From Breviolum minutum Mf 1.05b.01 (taxonomy: Eukaryota > Sar > Dinophyceae > Suessiales > Symbiodiniaceae): a stretch of 64,000 bases of DNA. The notes beneath the pieces were generated by a model. That model searched no databases, was not told where the DNA came from, and saw only the letters and a list, made by a program, of their open reading frames with translations. Position numbers and translations under genes: made by a program. Positions 41,627 through 52,907 of the stretch are shown in pieces (the stretch's first letter is position 1; every line of letters begins with the position of its first letter). The stretch lies in contig DF241502.1 of the NCBI GenBank assembly GCA_000507305.1, positions 1 to 64,000 of the forward strand, given 5' to 3'.

Positions 41627-42880
41627 CTTATATTTAGAAGGGGCTATGAATAAAAGAAGAACATGCTTGACATGCTTGACTCTTCAAACATAACATATAT
41701 GGATCTATATATATATTATATATATATGGTTCTATCCCTAAAATCAGGTGGGAGGTTCCTAAACAGCCTCGCCATCTTTACAAGTCGCTTGGAGCCTTTT
41801 TAATAGGCCATGTGATCCACGCAGAGGGGAAAAATGAACTTATATATCCCATTCCATCCTAATGGTTGGTTACTTAGGGATCCTTATGGGGTTCGAACAG
41901 TGCCTAAAATCGAGGGTAGTAAATGACCCCCAAACAATGACCCAAACCGCGGTCTTGCTTCCACGGCTCATGTCAAACTAAAAGAAGTTGTCTTTTCTTG
42001 CGACAAAATCATACAATGGAAATTTGATCATGGCAGCGCTGGCTCTTCATCTCTTAAGACCTTTAGGTGGTGAAAGTGGCAGAGCATTGATGCCATCAAA
42101 AAATCTCAAGCAAAATCTGGTGCTGCATTGGGGAGCTGGGCATTCATGCTTCAAAATGTGTGCCGGAAATTCACATGGTTCCATTTCCAAGTAATCCTGG
42201 GTGACATGTCACCTCACAAAAATACCTCCGTTGACCAGGCAATCCATTACAGTTTATCTATTTCTGTTCACTTGTTGTGCTTCGCTTTTTCTATTTTTTA
42301 GTTATGTTGACTTTTGCTTCAACTGTAACCTTCACTTGCATTCCGAAGCTTTGGCGATTAGCTATCTTCACTTCTTGTTGAATGCAGTGGGCAGGGACGC
42401 TGTACCCAACGAAACTACAAAAGAGCCTCCCATGACATCCTGGTTGCTTAATTGAAAACGTAGGAATGGCAAAGTCCCTATTGTAGAATTGTGTTAACCT
42501 CCTTACATTACATTGACCAACAGTTCACTTTCGTTTCGTTTGCCCAAGGGACTATATGATTGTGGGAGGTAAGACTGGTGTCCTCGACGAAAACTCGTTC
42601 ACAGCCCACTTCTTTCTCCTCAACTCTGGGAAAGCAAGATCTTATGGCTGTTCAAGGAACCCGCTCATGACATACGCCAGACATAAGGGTTTACTGACCC
42701 CATATTAAGGGACAATGGTGATGAAACACCCCTTGACTTCTTATCTGAGTGAGAGAAATCATATGGAGTGTATATTTCATCAACCACTTTCTTGAAATGA
42801 ACCGAAATTGCGGGGAGTCTCCTCAAATTTTACGGAAATTTTGATGATGATTTTTTCAAACGTTTTCCGGCGAGATTGTC

Positions 42881-43030
42881 AGTCCCAAAAAAATCTGCTG
42901 AAGGCCAACTTTCAGCCGGTGGAAAACGAACCTCTTGGGGTCCATGCATCATGGCGAAAACTGAAAAATACTGCAAGAATATTCGCAAGAATTCTACCAA
43001 CATATCAAAAACATCCGAAAGTTCTCTTTA
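42881..43030 (+). CDS. Exon candidate, plus strand
   Basis: Between acceptor GGCGAGATTGTCAG and donor GATT/GTATGT. Two frames are open: SAEGQLSAGGKRTSWGPCIM then AKTEKYCKNIRKNS, and NLLKANFQPVENEPLGVHAS. The first looks more natural but meets a TAA shortly before the donor. Upstream, on the same strand, of the exons at 43578. Confidence 0.3.
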
Positions 43031-43577
43031 AAATGATTGTATGTTCGTAACTTTCCGAACCCAAAAAAAAGCGACGACGTTGCAAAAGGTCCGAACCCAG
43101 CGAAAGACTTTCACGAAAAGGACCAACAAAAATGAACTCCATCTATATTCTACGTATTTACACTAGTGGGTTGTGGGAAAAAAAGATGAAAAAGGCCATC
43201 CGAATAATCACCAGCAGTCAACCAATCCCCCCTTAATTAAGGTACTCCCCAAACAGAGAGTTGAATGAGGCCCCTACTAAGAGGACCAAATTGGTGGGTG
43301 CTACCAACCTCTTGCTAAGGATTTCTTTCTTAAACAGCCAGGCTCCGACACCAAATAGACTTCCGTACCCTCCAGCTTGGTGTTGTTGAAGACTATACTC
43401 CTGATCCAGCTTCTCTTTCGTTTTCGGTTTCCACCCCCCCCAAAAAAAGCGCGACAAATAACACCAAGACCAAAACTAGGTATACACTTACCACTACTAT
43501 GCAAAAATTGAGTGGTGCATCATTTTTCAAGCCTCTTGAGGCAGTGGCTTTTTTGGGGGGGAAGGATTTCTTGGCAG

Positions 43578-44773
43578 GCCTGCCGCCAAGATGTGGAAAT
43601 TTCGTCCAAAAAAACTTGTTTTTTGAAACACCTGGCAAGTCCGCAAGGAGTTTTGCGATTCTTGCTGCTTGGTGGGGAGGCGATTCTGCTGAACGATGAC
43701 ATGTTCCAAAAAGATGTTGGTGAAGCTTTTTTTGGGAAGATCAAGGGGACTTGGGATGATCCAAGTTTCAAGTTTTCAGACTTGGAGCTCCTCTCTGGGC
43801 GATGTGAAGTCGAATCATTTCGTGTAAGTTCGACGGTATGGCTACAGGAAACACGGTATTTCCAAAGGTGTGACCGATGAAAGTTGTGCTGCAAATCACC
43901 CCAAGCCTTCCGGAAAGCCCGCGTACCTCGCACTAATCTTCAAGGTCCCTGTTGAAATCACTGCTGCCTGCGGCAGCCTTGGCAATGCTGCAAAAATGAG
44001 ATTTACGGCTCTGATCCATTGAAAAGCCTCGAAGGTAGGGCAACAAGTTTTTTAAAAATAGATATTATAGATCTCCAAACGCCATCTCAAGATTCTCAAA
44101 ACTCAAATTAGCACGTTTTTTGGGACGTCCTGGGGCAGTGGCTCTTCCTTTTTCTCTCTCATTTTCTTAGCTTTTTGGATGAATTGGAAGTTCTCTTCTC
44201 AAGAAATTTCAGCATGCTCCATTTATTTTCAACTGGGAGGTCTTCAGTAAAATTCAACATATTTTCACCTGAACTAACCCCCGTTGTATCGGAAAATACC
44301 GCTCATGCTACCCCCCCTCTGCCCGAAGTAAGGTCTGAAATGATGAAACGCCACTGTTCTTCACGAAGGCCTTACTCTCAAGGCTTAAAGTGGGGCAATC
44401 CACAATGTCATTCTTGTGAGCCCAGAGTTAATGCCTATCGAGTCTATCAATTGAACCAAAACTGGCAATCAAATTTCAAGCTTCACCGTTTTCTTTGCTG
44501 GATATAGCACACTCTTCCCTCCAATCCTTTGGGGTCAAATTGAAGACAATTGCCGAAAAATACTCCCAGATGTTCATTTATTTTCCATTGCTTGCCATGA
44601 AAAAAATGGGAGGTCGCCACAGTTGCATCCTACAGGTTGTGCAACCTGGATGCATCACCACCCGATCTGCACTGAAGAACAAATTGTCACAAGACCTGCC
44701 GCCACAAAGCGACAAGGAGAAGCGGTTTCCCTGCGTTGACTCGTTGCTTCTTGGATGGAAATCCTTTAGTTAA
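43578..44773 (+). CDS. Three-exon unknown gene end, ordinary GT-AG introns
   Basis: Exon 43578-43823 (acceptor TTTCTTGGCAG, donor CGT/GTAAGT; 82 codons) reads LASPQGVLRFLLLGGEAILL then NDDMFQKDVGEAFFGKIKGT and SFKFSDLELLSGRCEVESF. Exon 44171-44327 (acceptor TCTCATTTTCTTAG, donor GAA/GTAAGG) reads FLDELEVLFSRNFSMLHLFS then ELTPVVSENTAHATPPLPE. Exon 44636-44773 (acceptor CATCCTACAG) reads VVQPGCITTRSALKNKLSQD then SDKEKRFPCVDSLLLGWKS to TAA. Exons two and three join in phase; one and two do not, so an exon may be missing. The introns carry no family A-G element. Family unknown. Confidence 0.55.
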
Positions 44774-44970
44774 AACCGGATTCCTATCGTGGGCCATGGG
44801 TATTTAATACCTTTGCTAGGCTAGCAGCTCAAGATTCCATCTACCACAATCAACCCACCTTCGGCCCTTTTTCGTGGCTGAAGTCAAATAGATTTATCCC
44901 TTACCATCTGTGAGGGCTTCCTTGCCTAAGGGTGCTTCATAGGGGGATTTGTTCTGAACCGACCTGCAAG

Positions 44971-45295
44971 CCACCAGGAACCTCCAAGAATTTTCTGCCC
45001 TAGTGGTTGATAGTCAGTACTTGGAGGATCATCCCAGGACTTGTAAGTGGTTAACAACCACGGTTAGTACGTCCCCTAACTAAGGTTATTTCGTATACAA
45101 ATGGCCTTTTCATGGCTTATACATGGGGGGGTTACACGAACTTCTTACTAACTGGGATGATCCTCCAAGTACTCAGATATGGGCCCTTTAGCTGCTTCCC
45201 AAAGTTGTGAACACTTTGACCCTTCGCTGAGCAGAGGGATTGCTAACCACACATACGATAGTCGCTTAAAGATTGATGGCCTATCTTTCAAGTAG
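44971..45295 (+). CDS. Gene end split by a family F element
   Basis: Exon 44971-45023 (acceptor GACCTGCAAG) reads TRNLQEFSALVVDSQYL right up to the F element; exon 45170-45295 starts directly after it and reads YSDMGPLAASQSCEHFDPSL then SRGIANHTYDSRLKIDGLSF to TAG. Removing 45024-45169 joins whole codons. Continuing past the GA site, the frame runs into the element as EDHPRT, so a later GTAAGT inside the element is an alternative donor, but that one breaks the phase. Function unknown. Confidence 0.55.
45024..45169 (+). mobile_element. Family F element, candidate GA-AG intron
   Basis: 146 bp, ends TACTTG/GAGGATCATCCC and GATGATCCTCCAAG/TAC. TCAG occurs just outside both ends and may be a target duplication. 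Confidence 0.6.
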
Positions 45296-46788
45296 GAAGT
45301 AGAGACACTGAAGAGTTCATATAGGTCAGTGTCTTTTTCGGGGGGCAGATAGTGGTTTATTGGCGGGTACCATTTGTGACCTGCTCGAAAAGTGGTCGAT
45401 AGGAATGGTTTGAAAGGAGGAGAAGTCCTTGAGCCTTTTAGAAATCATGATTTTGTGGAAATTTTGGGTGGGTTTTGATGTGGATTTTCAATTCAACAAG
45501 CACATTCGACACTGGAAGTGGTTTCATCCATCCAAATCCTTCCTAGCCGTTACAGGAGCACATCTTCTTCCATCCCGGCGACGACGGGTGATCACTGTAG
45601 GGTCGAAAAGTTGGTACATCTTCTAAGGGGAAAAGCAGTCAGTGAGGTATTGCGCATTTTTCACCTGGAAACCCGCACTAAAAATAGAGGAGAAACGCAT
45701 GTGGTTGTAAAAGTTGCAACTGTACATGCAAACAGTCTCGACTGTACCGTCTAATTATACACCAAAAATTAGACACCCTATGCCCATGTAACGCACTATT
45801 TATGCACCTACATTCTCTTTCTTGTTCTTTTTCCGCTATCTTTGTTTGTATCCATACATGGAGGAGGAGAAAAAACATCTGCAGGCCAAACAATCACAGG
45901 GAGTTCATCAAAACACGGCCAGACCGACCAACTGCCACGGTATGTCTCCATGCGGCCCCTGCACGTAAAGACCATGGAACGCCCGGGGATCAACAACTCT
46001 CCTCACATAGGTAGGGCTTTACGGTTGCCCTACAAATGATGCATGTGACAAGACCCCCCTTTTGCCCGCGGAATGATGGATCATCTTGGGTTGCTGCTCA
46101 TAATTGTTGGACCCACCATTAAGTGGACCGGACCATGTCTATGTCACTACTAAAGAGGGCACACAATTTTGCTGCGCCCCGCAACATGGTACCATTTTTT
46201 GACAAAAACAGAGGTGAAAAATCCTTTGGAATATATCAACCAAAATTATGGGGATCAAATCATTGAAGCTGTTGACTGCGTAGTTTGGCACAATCCCCAA
46301 CAAAAATGCGTTTAAAACCATTCTGCAAGTTCCTGGATGTTCATTCTCCAACCGAAAAAAAAACGAGAAGTTCTTGGTGCTTTTGGGTTCAGAAGGCTAC
46401 GAGTATCCTGCGGGGTGAATCTGGGAAAATCATGTTTTTTGATTGGGGATGTGGCTAGTGGCTGCTGCCCACTCCCCAGGATTCCGCCATTTCGGAAGTT
46501 GGAATTTCGGTTTGGAATTCCCCAAGAACCCCAACTTCATTCATGTCATCCTGGTGGGTCACGGGGTTCCATCCCTGTTGGTCGGTGGTGAATCACAACT
46601 TACCCCCCAATCTCATCAAAACCTCCATTTTTGTCCCTCAAAAAAATCTCAGGCCCCTCGACGTTTTTTTGGGGGGAGGAAGCTCTTGCTGGAGAACAAT
46701 TCCCTAGTCTTCCAAATAAACCATTTGAGTAGGTATTCCAACCCCCAAACACCCGCTGAAAAGGCCTTTAGGGTGTCCAAATATCTCC

Positions 46789-47066
46789 TCACGAGGTATT
46801 TGGATCATTTGGATCATTTTGGAAGACTAGGGATTGGTCCAAAATTTTCCATCCAATTTTGGGCAAAAAGATCACTTCACAGAGCCCCAGCCACGACAAA
46901 AAAAACTTCACTATACTCTGATTTTGATAATCGAAAAACTCCCTGAAACTAAGATAGACCTTGAAAATAGGCCGGGCCCCAAAAGGAAATTTCATCTGAA
47001 CCAACCATTGATTTTCAGGATCTATGTTGGTTTCAGGGAGTGCAACTTGAATGCCTCTCTAGGGAC
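46789..47066 (-). CDS. Two exons joined across a family A element
   Basis: Exon 47035-47066 (acceptor AAATCAACAG) reads VPREAFKLHS; the exon from 46942 reads EFFDYQNQSIVKFFLSWLGL then CEVIFLPKIGWKILDQSLVF. Removing 46943-47034 joins CT with G in phase. The right exon is open to 46789, but its real end is probably near 46830 at a GT. Amphipathic and aromatic; could be membrane-associated. No family recognised. Confidence 0.5.
46943..47034 (-). mobile_element. Family A element forming a GA-AG intron
   Basis: 92 bp, minus ends CCCT/GAAACCAACATAG and CTTAGTTTCAG/GGAG. Confidence 0.55.
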
Positions 47067-47207
47067 CTGTTGATTTGTAGATTTCTTGACCCAAGATGAA
47101 TGTCAACCATATGTGATCCACTGTTCTTTCATTGGCACGGCCTAGCCGTCTTACGAGTGTACCAAATCGTTGAGTTTCTTGTCTACAAGCGATCACATGG
47201 AAACTAG

Positions 47208-47620
47208 TCAACTAGTCCTAGAACTGCCAACATAAAGGATTCTAAAAAGATATTCATACCAATCCCCTACCAAAAACATCCAACAGCCTGCCATTGCCAA
47301 AACGGCGGTTGGAAGAAACAATAATAAAGACACGCTTTCTCGATTAACAGGCTCCGGAACACCTGAGTAATCCCCTGAATCCTCAACCCCGCCCCTATTT
47401 CGAGCGATTTGGGGTTGGTTTCCTCCTGGCCATTCGACATGGCATTTGTTATCCGCCAGCACGCAGGTTTCGTTGTCCACCACCTACCAGAAGTCTTACA
47501 ATTCACCAAAAAAAAAACGAAGACTCTGGGAGAATGATCGATTGCTTGGAGCTTCCTACAGATTCTCTGCAAAAACATCATCATTTAATTGAAGAAAAGC
47601 ATCATTAGCATCAGCATCAG

Positions 47621-47660
<40 letters not shown>

Positions 47661-47984
47661 TGGGTGAAAAACTGTATCTGAAATTATCTGAACCAAAGAA
47701 AGCTCAACTTCACCACCTCTATTGGTAAGATTTATCACCGTTTTTCTGGGAATCTGTCAAAGATGATGCCCCACTGGCTTGAAACGGTGCTTGAGGGGAA
47801 GGATTCTACAGTATACTCCTGAGACCGAAGGGCTGGAACTGAAAGATATATAATACTGTTGATGGAAAGAAACCCTGCACCACCTAGGATGTATAAAACC
47901 CTGTGGAAAAAACGATGTTCTCCACATCAACTGGTGCAGGATTCCTTGCATCAACAATAGTGCGTTAAATATATCTATAGCCAT
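47208..47984 (-). CDS. Poly-Asp membrane protein gene, with a C intron and one frameshift
   Basis: ATG at 47984; exon 1 (47956-47984) MAIDIFNAL, then a family C intron (47856-47955), then exon 2 from 47855: IYLSVPALRSQEYTVESFPS then TVSSQWGIIFDRFPEK. The frame shifts by one base in an A5 run near 47745 and goes on as VINLTNRGGEVELSLVQIIS and a (GAT)n-encoded run of about 13 Asp, then DANDAFLQLNDDVFAENL before a possible donor. Exon 47208-47483 (acceptor ACTTCTGGTAG) reads DNETCVLADNKCHVEWPGGN and ends with a transmembrane-type helix (VSLLLFLPTAVLAMAGCWMF). Linking exon 2 to this last exon is inference. Function unknown; acidic loop plus membrane anchor. Confidence 0.5.
47856..47955 (-). mobile_element. 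Family C element forming a GT-AG intron
   Basis: 100 bp, minus ends GTTGATGCAAGGAATCC and TTTCCATCAACAG; joins TT with T in phase. Confidence 0.6.
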
Positions 47985-47997
47985 CCTTCAACTAATG

Positions 47998-48115
47998 GTT
48001 AATTGTTGGTTTGGGGCCCGGTGGTTCGGGATTCCTAGGATTCCGTATGAAAGGAATTGCTACTTAAGGGCACCCTTAGAATCCCAAACCACCGGGCCCC
48101 AAACCAACAATTAAC
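47998..48115. mobile_element. Inverted-repeat element with 36-bp ends
   Basis: GTTAATTGTTGGTTTGGGGC at the left and GCCCCAAACCAACAATTAAC at the right; arms differ at one base over about 36. Family distinct from A-G. Its ends do not give an obvious GT/GA-AG pair. Confidence 0.8.
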
Positions 48116-48120
48116 TACAG

Positions 48121-48232
48121 TAGTTGGTGGTTTCAACCCATTCGAAAAATACTAGTCAAAATGGGTTCATCTTCCCCAATTTTCGGGATGAAAATAAAAA
48201 AATTTTGAGTTGCCACCAACTAGTTAACCACT
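48121..48232. mobile_element. Family B element
   Basis: AGTTGGTGGTTTCAACCC to GTTGCCACCAACTAGTTA, five bases from the previous element. Lies at the end of the exon 48240-48425. Confidence 0.75.
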
Positions 48233-48239
48233 AGTTGAA

Positions 48240-48677
48240 TCCTGGTGAGAAAAAAAAACAGCATTGAATTGAGATTTTCAGGTTTCTCGAACTCTTCACA
48301 GGTCCCGGACCTGTGGATCCGTCCGAGACTTCCAGACTGAAGAGTCAAGTCTCTTTCATCAAGGCAGGGTGGATTTGACAAGGGGTAGTACATTGATGAT
48401 TCTGGGGTGATATCTTTGAAATACCCTCCAGGGAACTAACATATCCCACCTGGGGAAAAGGAAAACCATCTTCAAAAGTGCCTTGGTAGGGAATATGTTA
48501 GTTCCAGGGAGGGTATTCAACACATGCTTTAAAACAACATGCCTGAGCAAATCAATGATACTGTTGGGGGAAGAAATCCCAAAGCCAACCACCTGGGATG
48601 TATAAAAACCCTCGAAATGATGGGATAAACTGCCAACCTCAACTGGCTAGCAAGGGTTCTTCCATCAACCGTATCAT
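48240..48677 (-). CDS. Gene start with 8-base first exon and C and A introns
   Basis: Possible first exon 48670-48677 (ATG ATA CG), family C intron 48561-48669, exon 48505-48560 (IIDLLRHVVLKHVLNTLP), family A intron 48426-48504, exon from 48425: YFKDITPESSMYYPLSNPPC then LDERDLTLQSGSLGRIHRSG and TCEEFEKPENLNS. Phases fit at both joins (CG+T, G+GG). The third exon is the strongest coding frame of this locus and is not the frame of the unspliced ORF, which would read through the element. Start codon is a guess because a TGA lies just upstream. Function unknown. Confidence 0.55.
48426..48504 (-). mobile_element. Family A element forming a GA-AG intron
   Basis: 79 bp, minus ends CCCTG/GAACTAACATATTCCC and GTTAGTTCCCTGGAG/GG. 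Sub-type with GGGAACTAACATAT arms, also at 56666-56759. Confidence 0.6.
48561..48669 (-). mobile_element. Family C element forming a GT-AG intron
   Basis: 109 bp, minus ends ATACG/GTTGATGGAAGAAC and TTTCTTCCCCCAACAG/TATC. Confidence 0.6.
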
Positions 48678-49022
48678 GACATCTCAGCAAGATTCACCAA
48701 CCAACTGTGGAAAAATCTGGAGCCAGGCTGACCTTCTCAATCTCAAATTTCTACCCCACCACGTTGTTGGACCATGAATCATGCAAAGAAAAAAACTCAT
48801 TTTGTTCTATTTTCCTCGGGGTCTCTGATATGCATGCTTCAGCAAAGACACAGTTCCCTTGAAATAGGACCTTAATGAGGCCGAATGAAGAGGTCAATGG
48901 TGGCCAAAGTAATCCCTTTATAATATGGCTAGGCTATTTTTTTTTGAGTTTTGGGGGTGGCTAATTGCAGTGGTAAAGTGAACTACCGACTCCAAGAAAA
49001 CGGTTGGAAGGGCCCCTCTTAC

Positions 49023-49168
49023 CTGGGTGAGTCTTCCCTTTCTTGCCGCTGTGGGGCCTTCTCGCAATTGCTGACGTTGCCCACAGCGGCGGCTTGGGTG
49101 ACTCTGGTGGTTGCCACAAGGAGGATACACAAGAACCACGCTTGCAAAGGCGGCATGCTTGCAGCCAT
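49023..49168 (-). CDS. First exon with signal peptide
   Basis: ATG at 49168, donor CCCAG/GTAAGA at 49023/49022. The 48 codons read MAASMPPLQAWFLCILLVAT then TRVTQAAAVGNVSNCEKAPQ. This is a textbook signal peptide: short n-region, hydrophobic core (AWFLCILLVA), and a small-residue cleavage site near QAAA-V, followed by a hydrophilic start with one Cys. A T-rich tract and AG (TTTTTTTGCTTTAAG) 13 bases upstream of the ATG would suit spliced-leader trans-splicing. So it is a secreted or plastid/surface-targeted protein. The next exon could not be fixed; a Cys-containing frame at about 48860 (CVFAEACISETPRK) is possible but out of phase. Confidence 0.6.
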
Positions 49169-49485
49169 TTGCAGGATCTTAAAGCAAAAAAACATACGCC
49201 ATGGGAGTGCACGTTTGTTGAAGGGTTACAGTGTGTTACATATATATATATATATGTGCTCTGTAGATATGTATCGAATGATCTGGTATCATTTATGTGT
49301 GCGCATCAAGTATGACGTTTTGGCACACCAATCACTAAGGATCACCTGATATCATCCTGAATCTTATGTAGTTAGGTTGTGACCAAGATTGTCACAAGGT
49401 TTGCTTGTCCAAAGCGTGCATTTCCTGTTGGCTCAGCAAATCTCAACATCAAAGGTTGTATTAAAAAAACTGACATCAACCACAC

Positions 49486-49594
49486 CCCCTGAAAACTAAC
49501 ATGACGTGACTAGCTGTAAAATCACCTAATGTTCAATAGGAAATACATCTTCAAATGGTCGATTTTCCGTTGTCATGTTAGCTTTTTTGAAGGG
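49486..49594. mobile_element. Family A-related element
   Basis: CCCCCTGAAAACTAACATGA to TTGTCATGTTAGCTTTTTTG. Confidence 0.65.
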
Positions 49595-49641
49595 AAATCC
49601 TAGAATAAAAACATGTGCAGGTTTGTTTGTTCTGTATATCT

Positions 49642-49746
49642 TACCCTCCCTGAAACTAACATAGCACCTGAAAATGAACCCCTGGAAAAGGAGATTCCTA
49701 TTGGAAACCATCATTTTTAGGTGCTATGTTAGTTTTAGGAAGGGTA
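49642..49746. mobile_element. Family A element, best-preserved copy
   Basis: 105 bp. TACCCTCCCTGAAACTAACA and its inverted copy TGTTAGTTTTAGGAAGGGTA; arms match for about 38 bases with three differences. TA at both outer edges. Confidence 0.85.
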
Positions 49747-50482
49747 ACCTGTCAAAAGAAAAACACTTCTCACCCATACCATCCATGTATGTTACATGTC
49801 TCTACATTTACCATAAAAAATCAACCATTCATGTGGGGAAATATACCATACATGGATGACATACCCAAAAAAAAACTTGGCACCAAAAAATACGCCATCC
49901 GACCCTGAGCCCAAATGCCTCGAGCTGACAAAGTCGGGCTGCAAAAAACACTGGTTCTAGCAGTCTCTCAAAATAGATACCGTTGGTTCGAGAAATCTTG
50001 CTAAAAAAAAGTTGAGGTTGGTAGTTTATCCCACTATTTACCGGGTTTTTATACATCCCAGGTGCAGGATGTCTTGAAATCAACAGTATGATTGAGAAAA
50101 ACAAGATTCCTGAATGCATTCTAAGCCATGAGTGTTGTACTAAAAGTTGGTGTTTTAACATTTGCTGAAGGTTTCTGAAGATCGGTGATTCAGCCGATTG
50201 GCTTATTGCGAAGCAATCCCTTGACATGGAATGACAAGAGCAAATGGGATGTCATGGGAATGACATTTTCCTCAGTGCTCCAGGGTTCTTTCAGTGGCTT
50301 GTGCCAAGATCTCCCAGATGTGAGGTATACAATTTTTTATCCCCCAGATGTATGAATCCCCAGATGTGTGAAAAATGGACCCAACCATGAAGGTTGAGTC
50401 AACCCAAGTAGGTCCTCAAAAACTCGTGCTGGCTAAAGATACCTTATCTCTATTCACATGCCACGTTTCATGGCAAAAATCA

Positions 50483-50613
50483 GGTCATGGAGGTGCGAAA
50501 TGGGTGGAAGTCTTGAACCGGAAGCACTGCTATTGTTGGGTGCCCCACAACCATATCGCGAAAAAATCATGTCAAAGTTCCAAACGCCCGCATCTTTTTA
50601 TAAGAAAAATGGG
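50483..50613 (+). CDS. Exon candidate, plus strand
   Basis: After CAAAAATCAG and before GT at 50614. Two frames open: MGGSLEPEALLLLGAPQPYR, and GAKWVEVLNRKHCYCWVPHN. Both look reasonable, so phase is unknown. Confidence 0.3.
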
Positions 50614-50744
50614 ACAGGTTCGCCGAGGTCTTTATCCGCCGGTTCCGGATGGCAAAACAGTTTACTTACAAAAATTGATCAACCATCATCCAAAGGTCAT
50701 TACACATGACACCAACCCAAAGAACGCACGTCATGTTTCAGGGA

Positions 50745-52900
50745 AATCACTATATATATATATATATATTATATAGATAAATATATATATATATACATAT
50801 ATATATATATGCATTTGTAGTGTTTAATCCCCCCCAAAAGCTTTGTAATTCAAACGATCCCTGTCATCTTGCAGGTCTCTTTTCCTCCACGGAAAAGTGG
50901 TAGAGAAAATCAGAAAGGGTCACATGTCAGAGCTATTTTTTGTCTCTGTAGATGACTAATATTGAACCCATCAAGCCGCTAAGATATGTCAGACCCCCCC
51001 CCCCCGCAAAAAAAACAAAAAAAAAACACCTTCCTCACCTACGGAACTCGGAAAAGTTGGATAAAAAATGTTGTTTTTAAGCATTTTTCCCAATGAGATT
51101 TGCCTTAATTAACCCAAGTTGGCAGGCCTGCCAGGATCACTGCACGCTTTAAAGCTTCCAACTTGCGATGGCTACGCCAAGCTATCCTCAGGAGGATAAA
51201 CAGGAAAGGAGGGCTCCTTGCCTTGTTGCAAAACTCTGAGTTTGGAAGGAAGATGAAGGAACCAAATTTCTGCAACACTTCAAGGATCGACCCAGGGAAC
51301 AGAGAAATGACAGGATCATGCCGCCATGCCAACTGGTGGAGGATGCAAAAAAACATTGTGACATTATGACATTGTGACATGTGTGTGGATATTCGCAACT
51401 GCCAAGCGATGAAGCAAAAAGAAGACACAATGCAAATTCCCTCTATATGAAACTGATGATGTTGAAATCAACATCCTTTTTTTGGGGGGGGACATGGAAT
51501 TCATTGGTGAGATTCCACCACGACCATGCGTGACATCGCTGAGATAGCAGCGCTTTTCAATGTCCAAGTCACCGTGAGAGAGCAGCTTCGAAAGAATTCA
51601 GGTCCATTTCTATCCCAGGGAGGGTCACCTCCGAAGCTGTGCGACATGTCACGTTTTTCGTGTTTTTGCTGTGGCAGAAGATGGATCATGTTTCCACGAC
51701 CCCCTGGGAAAATGCACCATTTCTTTTGGAACCCAAAAAAACAGTACGGAGGTTTCGGAGATGATTTATTTTCCTTTTCACTTGGATGATTTTTGGTTCC
51801 GTGTTTGTTTTCGGGGGTGTTACGAACAACCCTTCCAATCCTTGAGGAATTCCTCGATCATGAATGCATCAAACTCATGTGTATGCAATTTTGCGGTCAA
51901 AATCTAAATCAAACACCGCTTTACTTTACACCAACAAAATGAAACAAAACTGCAGCATGGACTTCAAAACTTCTGAAGTTTGATATGTTTCCAAGGGAAA
52001 AAATACCACCAGATCATGGTCCGTCGGCAGCTCCAACTGGGTCCCACCCGACCTCCCAGAAAATCTCTTGAGCATCCTGTAGTCCAAAAGTCTCCGTCAA
52101 AAGGAAGCAGTGCTGACAGAGTTTCGTAAAACCTCGGTGTATTTCATGGGTTTTTTTTCTGTGACAGCAGGAAGCCTTTTTTTCCAAGGAAATGAAGCAA
52201 GACGGATCTACATACAAAACATACCACTAAACTGCTAAGCAACATATAATGAATCTTCTTCAATCCCTCATGTTGAGTTGAGTGACTTTTTTCAGTACAT
52301 GTTTTTTTTACGGGATTATCTCCTGGGCAAAAAAATGTTTCAATTGGGAAAACATCCATTTCCCAATCCAACCGGTCAGTTCCATCCTAGCAGATCTGAA
52401 GTGAAACTACCAATGGCAAATGGTTCACCTCATGGAACAACCCCCCAGGGTTCAGCGGTTAGTAAGCCGCTTCGGTCGCTTGGTGATTTGTTGCAGCATA
52501 AAAATCTCCATGGATGACTAGCCCTTCATCAGAGGTTGATTGGATTGGATTGGTTAGATTTTACACCCCACGACTCAACTAGCGAACGACTGCCTGGAAA
52601 ACAATCTTTTGAAGATGTATCTCCTGTTGCAAGAATTAGGTGATACGGTGATATTCCAACAATCGTCATGTTAGTTTTCAGGGGGGGTAGTTGTAGTTAT
52701 CCCACCCTTTGGAACGTGAAAATCATCGACTCAAAAAGTGCTGGGAATTTTAAAGATATGTTAGTTCTCTCCGGGAGGGTATATATCTACCCCAGTTGTA
52801 TAGGGATAAACATTCATAAACCATGAGGAACAAGGGCTCCAAGAAACCATCCCCTTCAACCCAAGAAACCAGAGGCACTGAGCCCTGATGCATCTTTCAT
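50745..52900. other. Low-complexity TA run, then weak candidates
   Basis: 50750-50812 is nearly pure TA. Later segments with some protein-like character are 51125-51300 plus (FKASNLRWLRQAILRRINRK), 51526-51630 plus (RDIAEIAALFNVQVTVREQL), 52030-52160 minus (FTKLCQHCFLLTETFGLQDA) and 52400-52517 plus. None has both splice borders and phase support. Right arms of family A occur near 52665-52690 and 52755-52785. Confidence 0.3.
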
Positions 52901-52907
52901 CTTAAAG

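Noticed and set aside
45024-45169. Internal GTAAGT of family F as the donor
   Set aside because: It is a better consensus than GA, but it breaks the reading phase at 45024; kept as an alternative to be tested.
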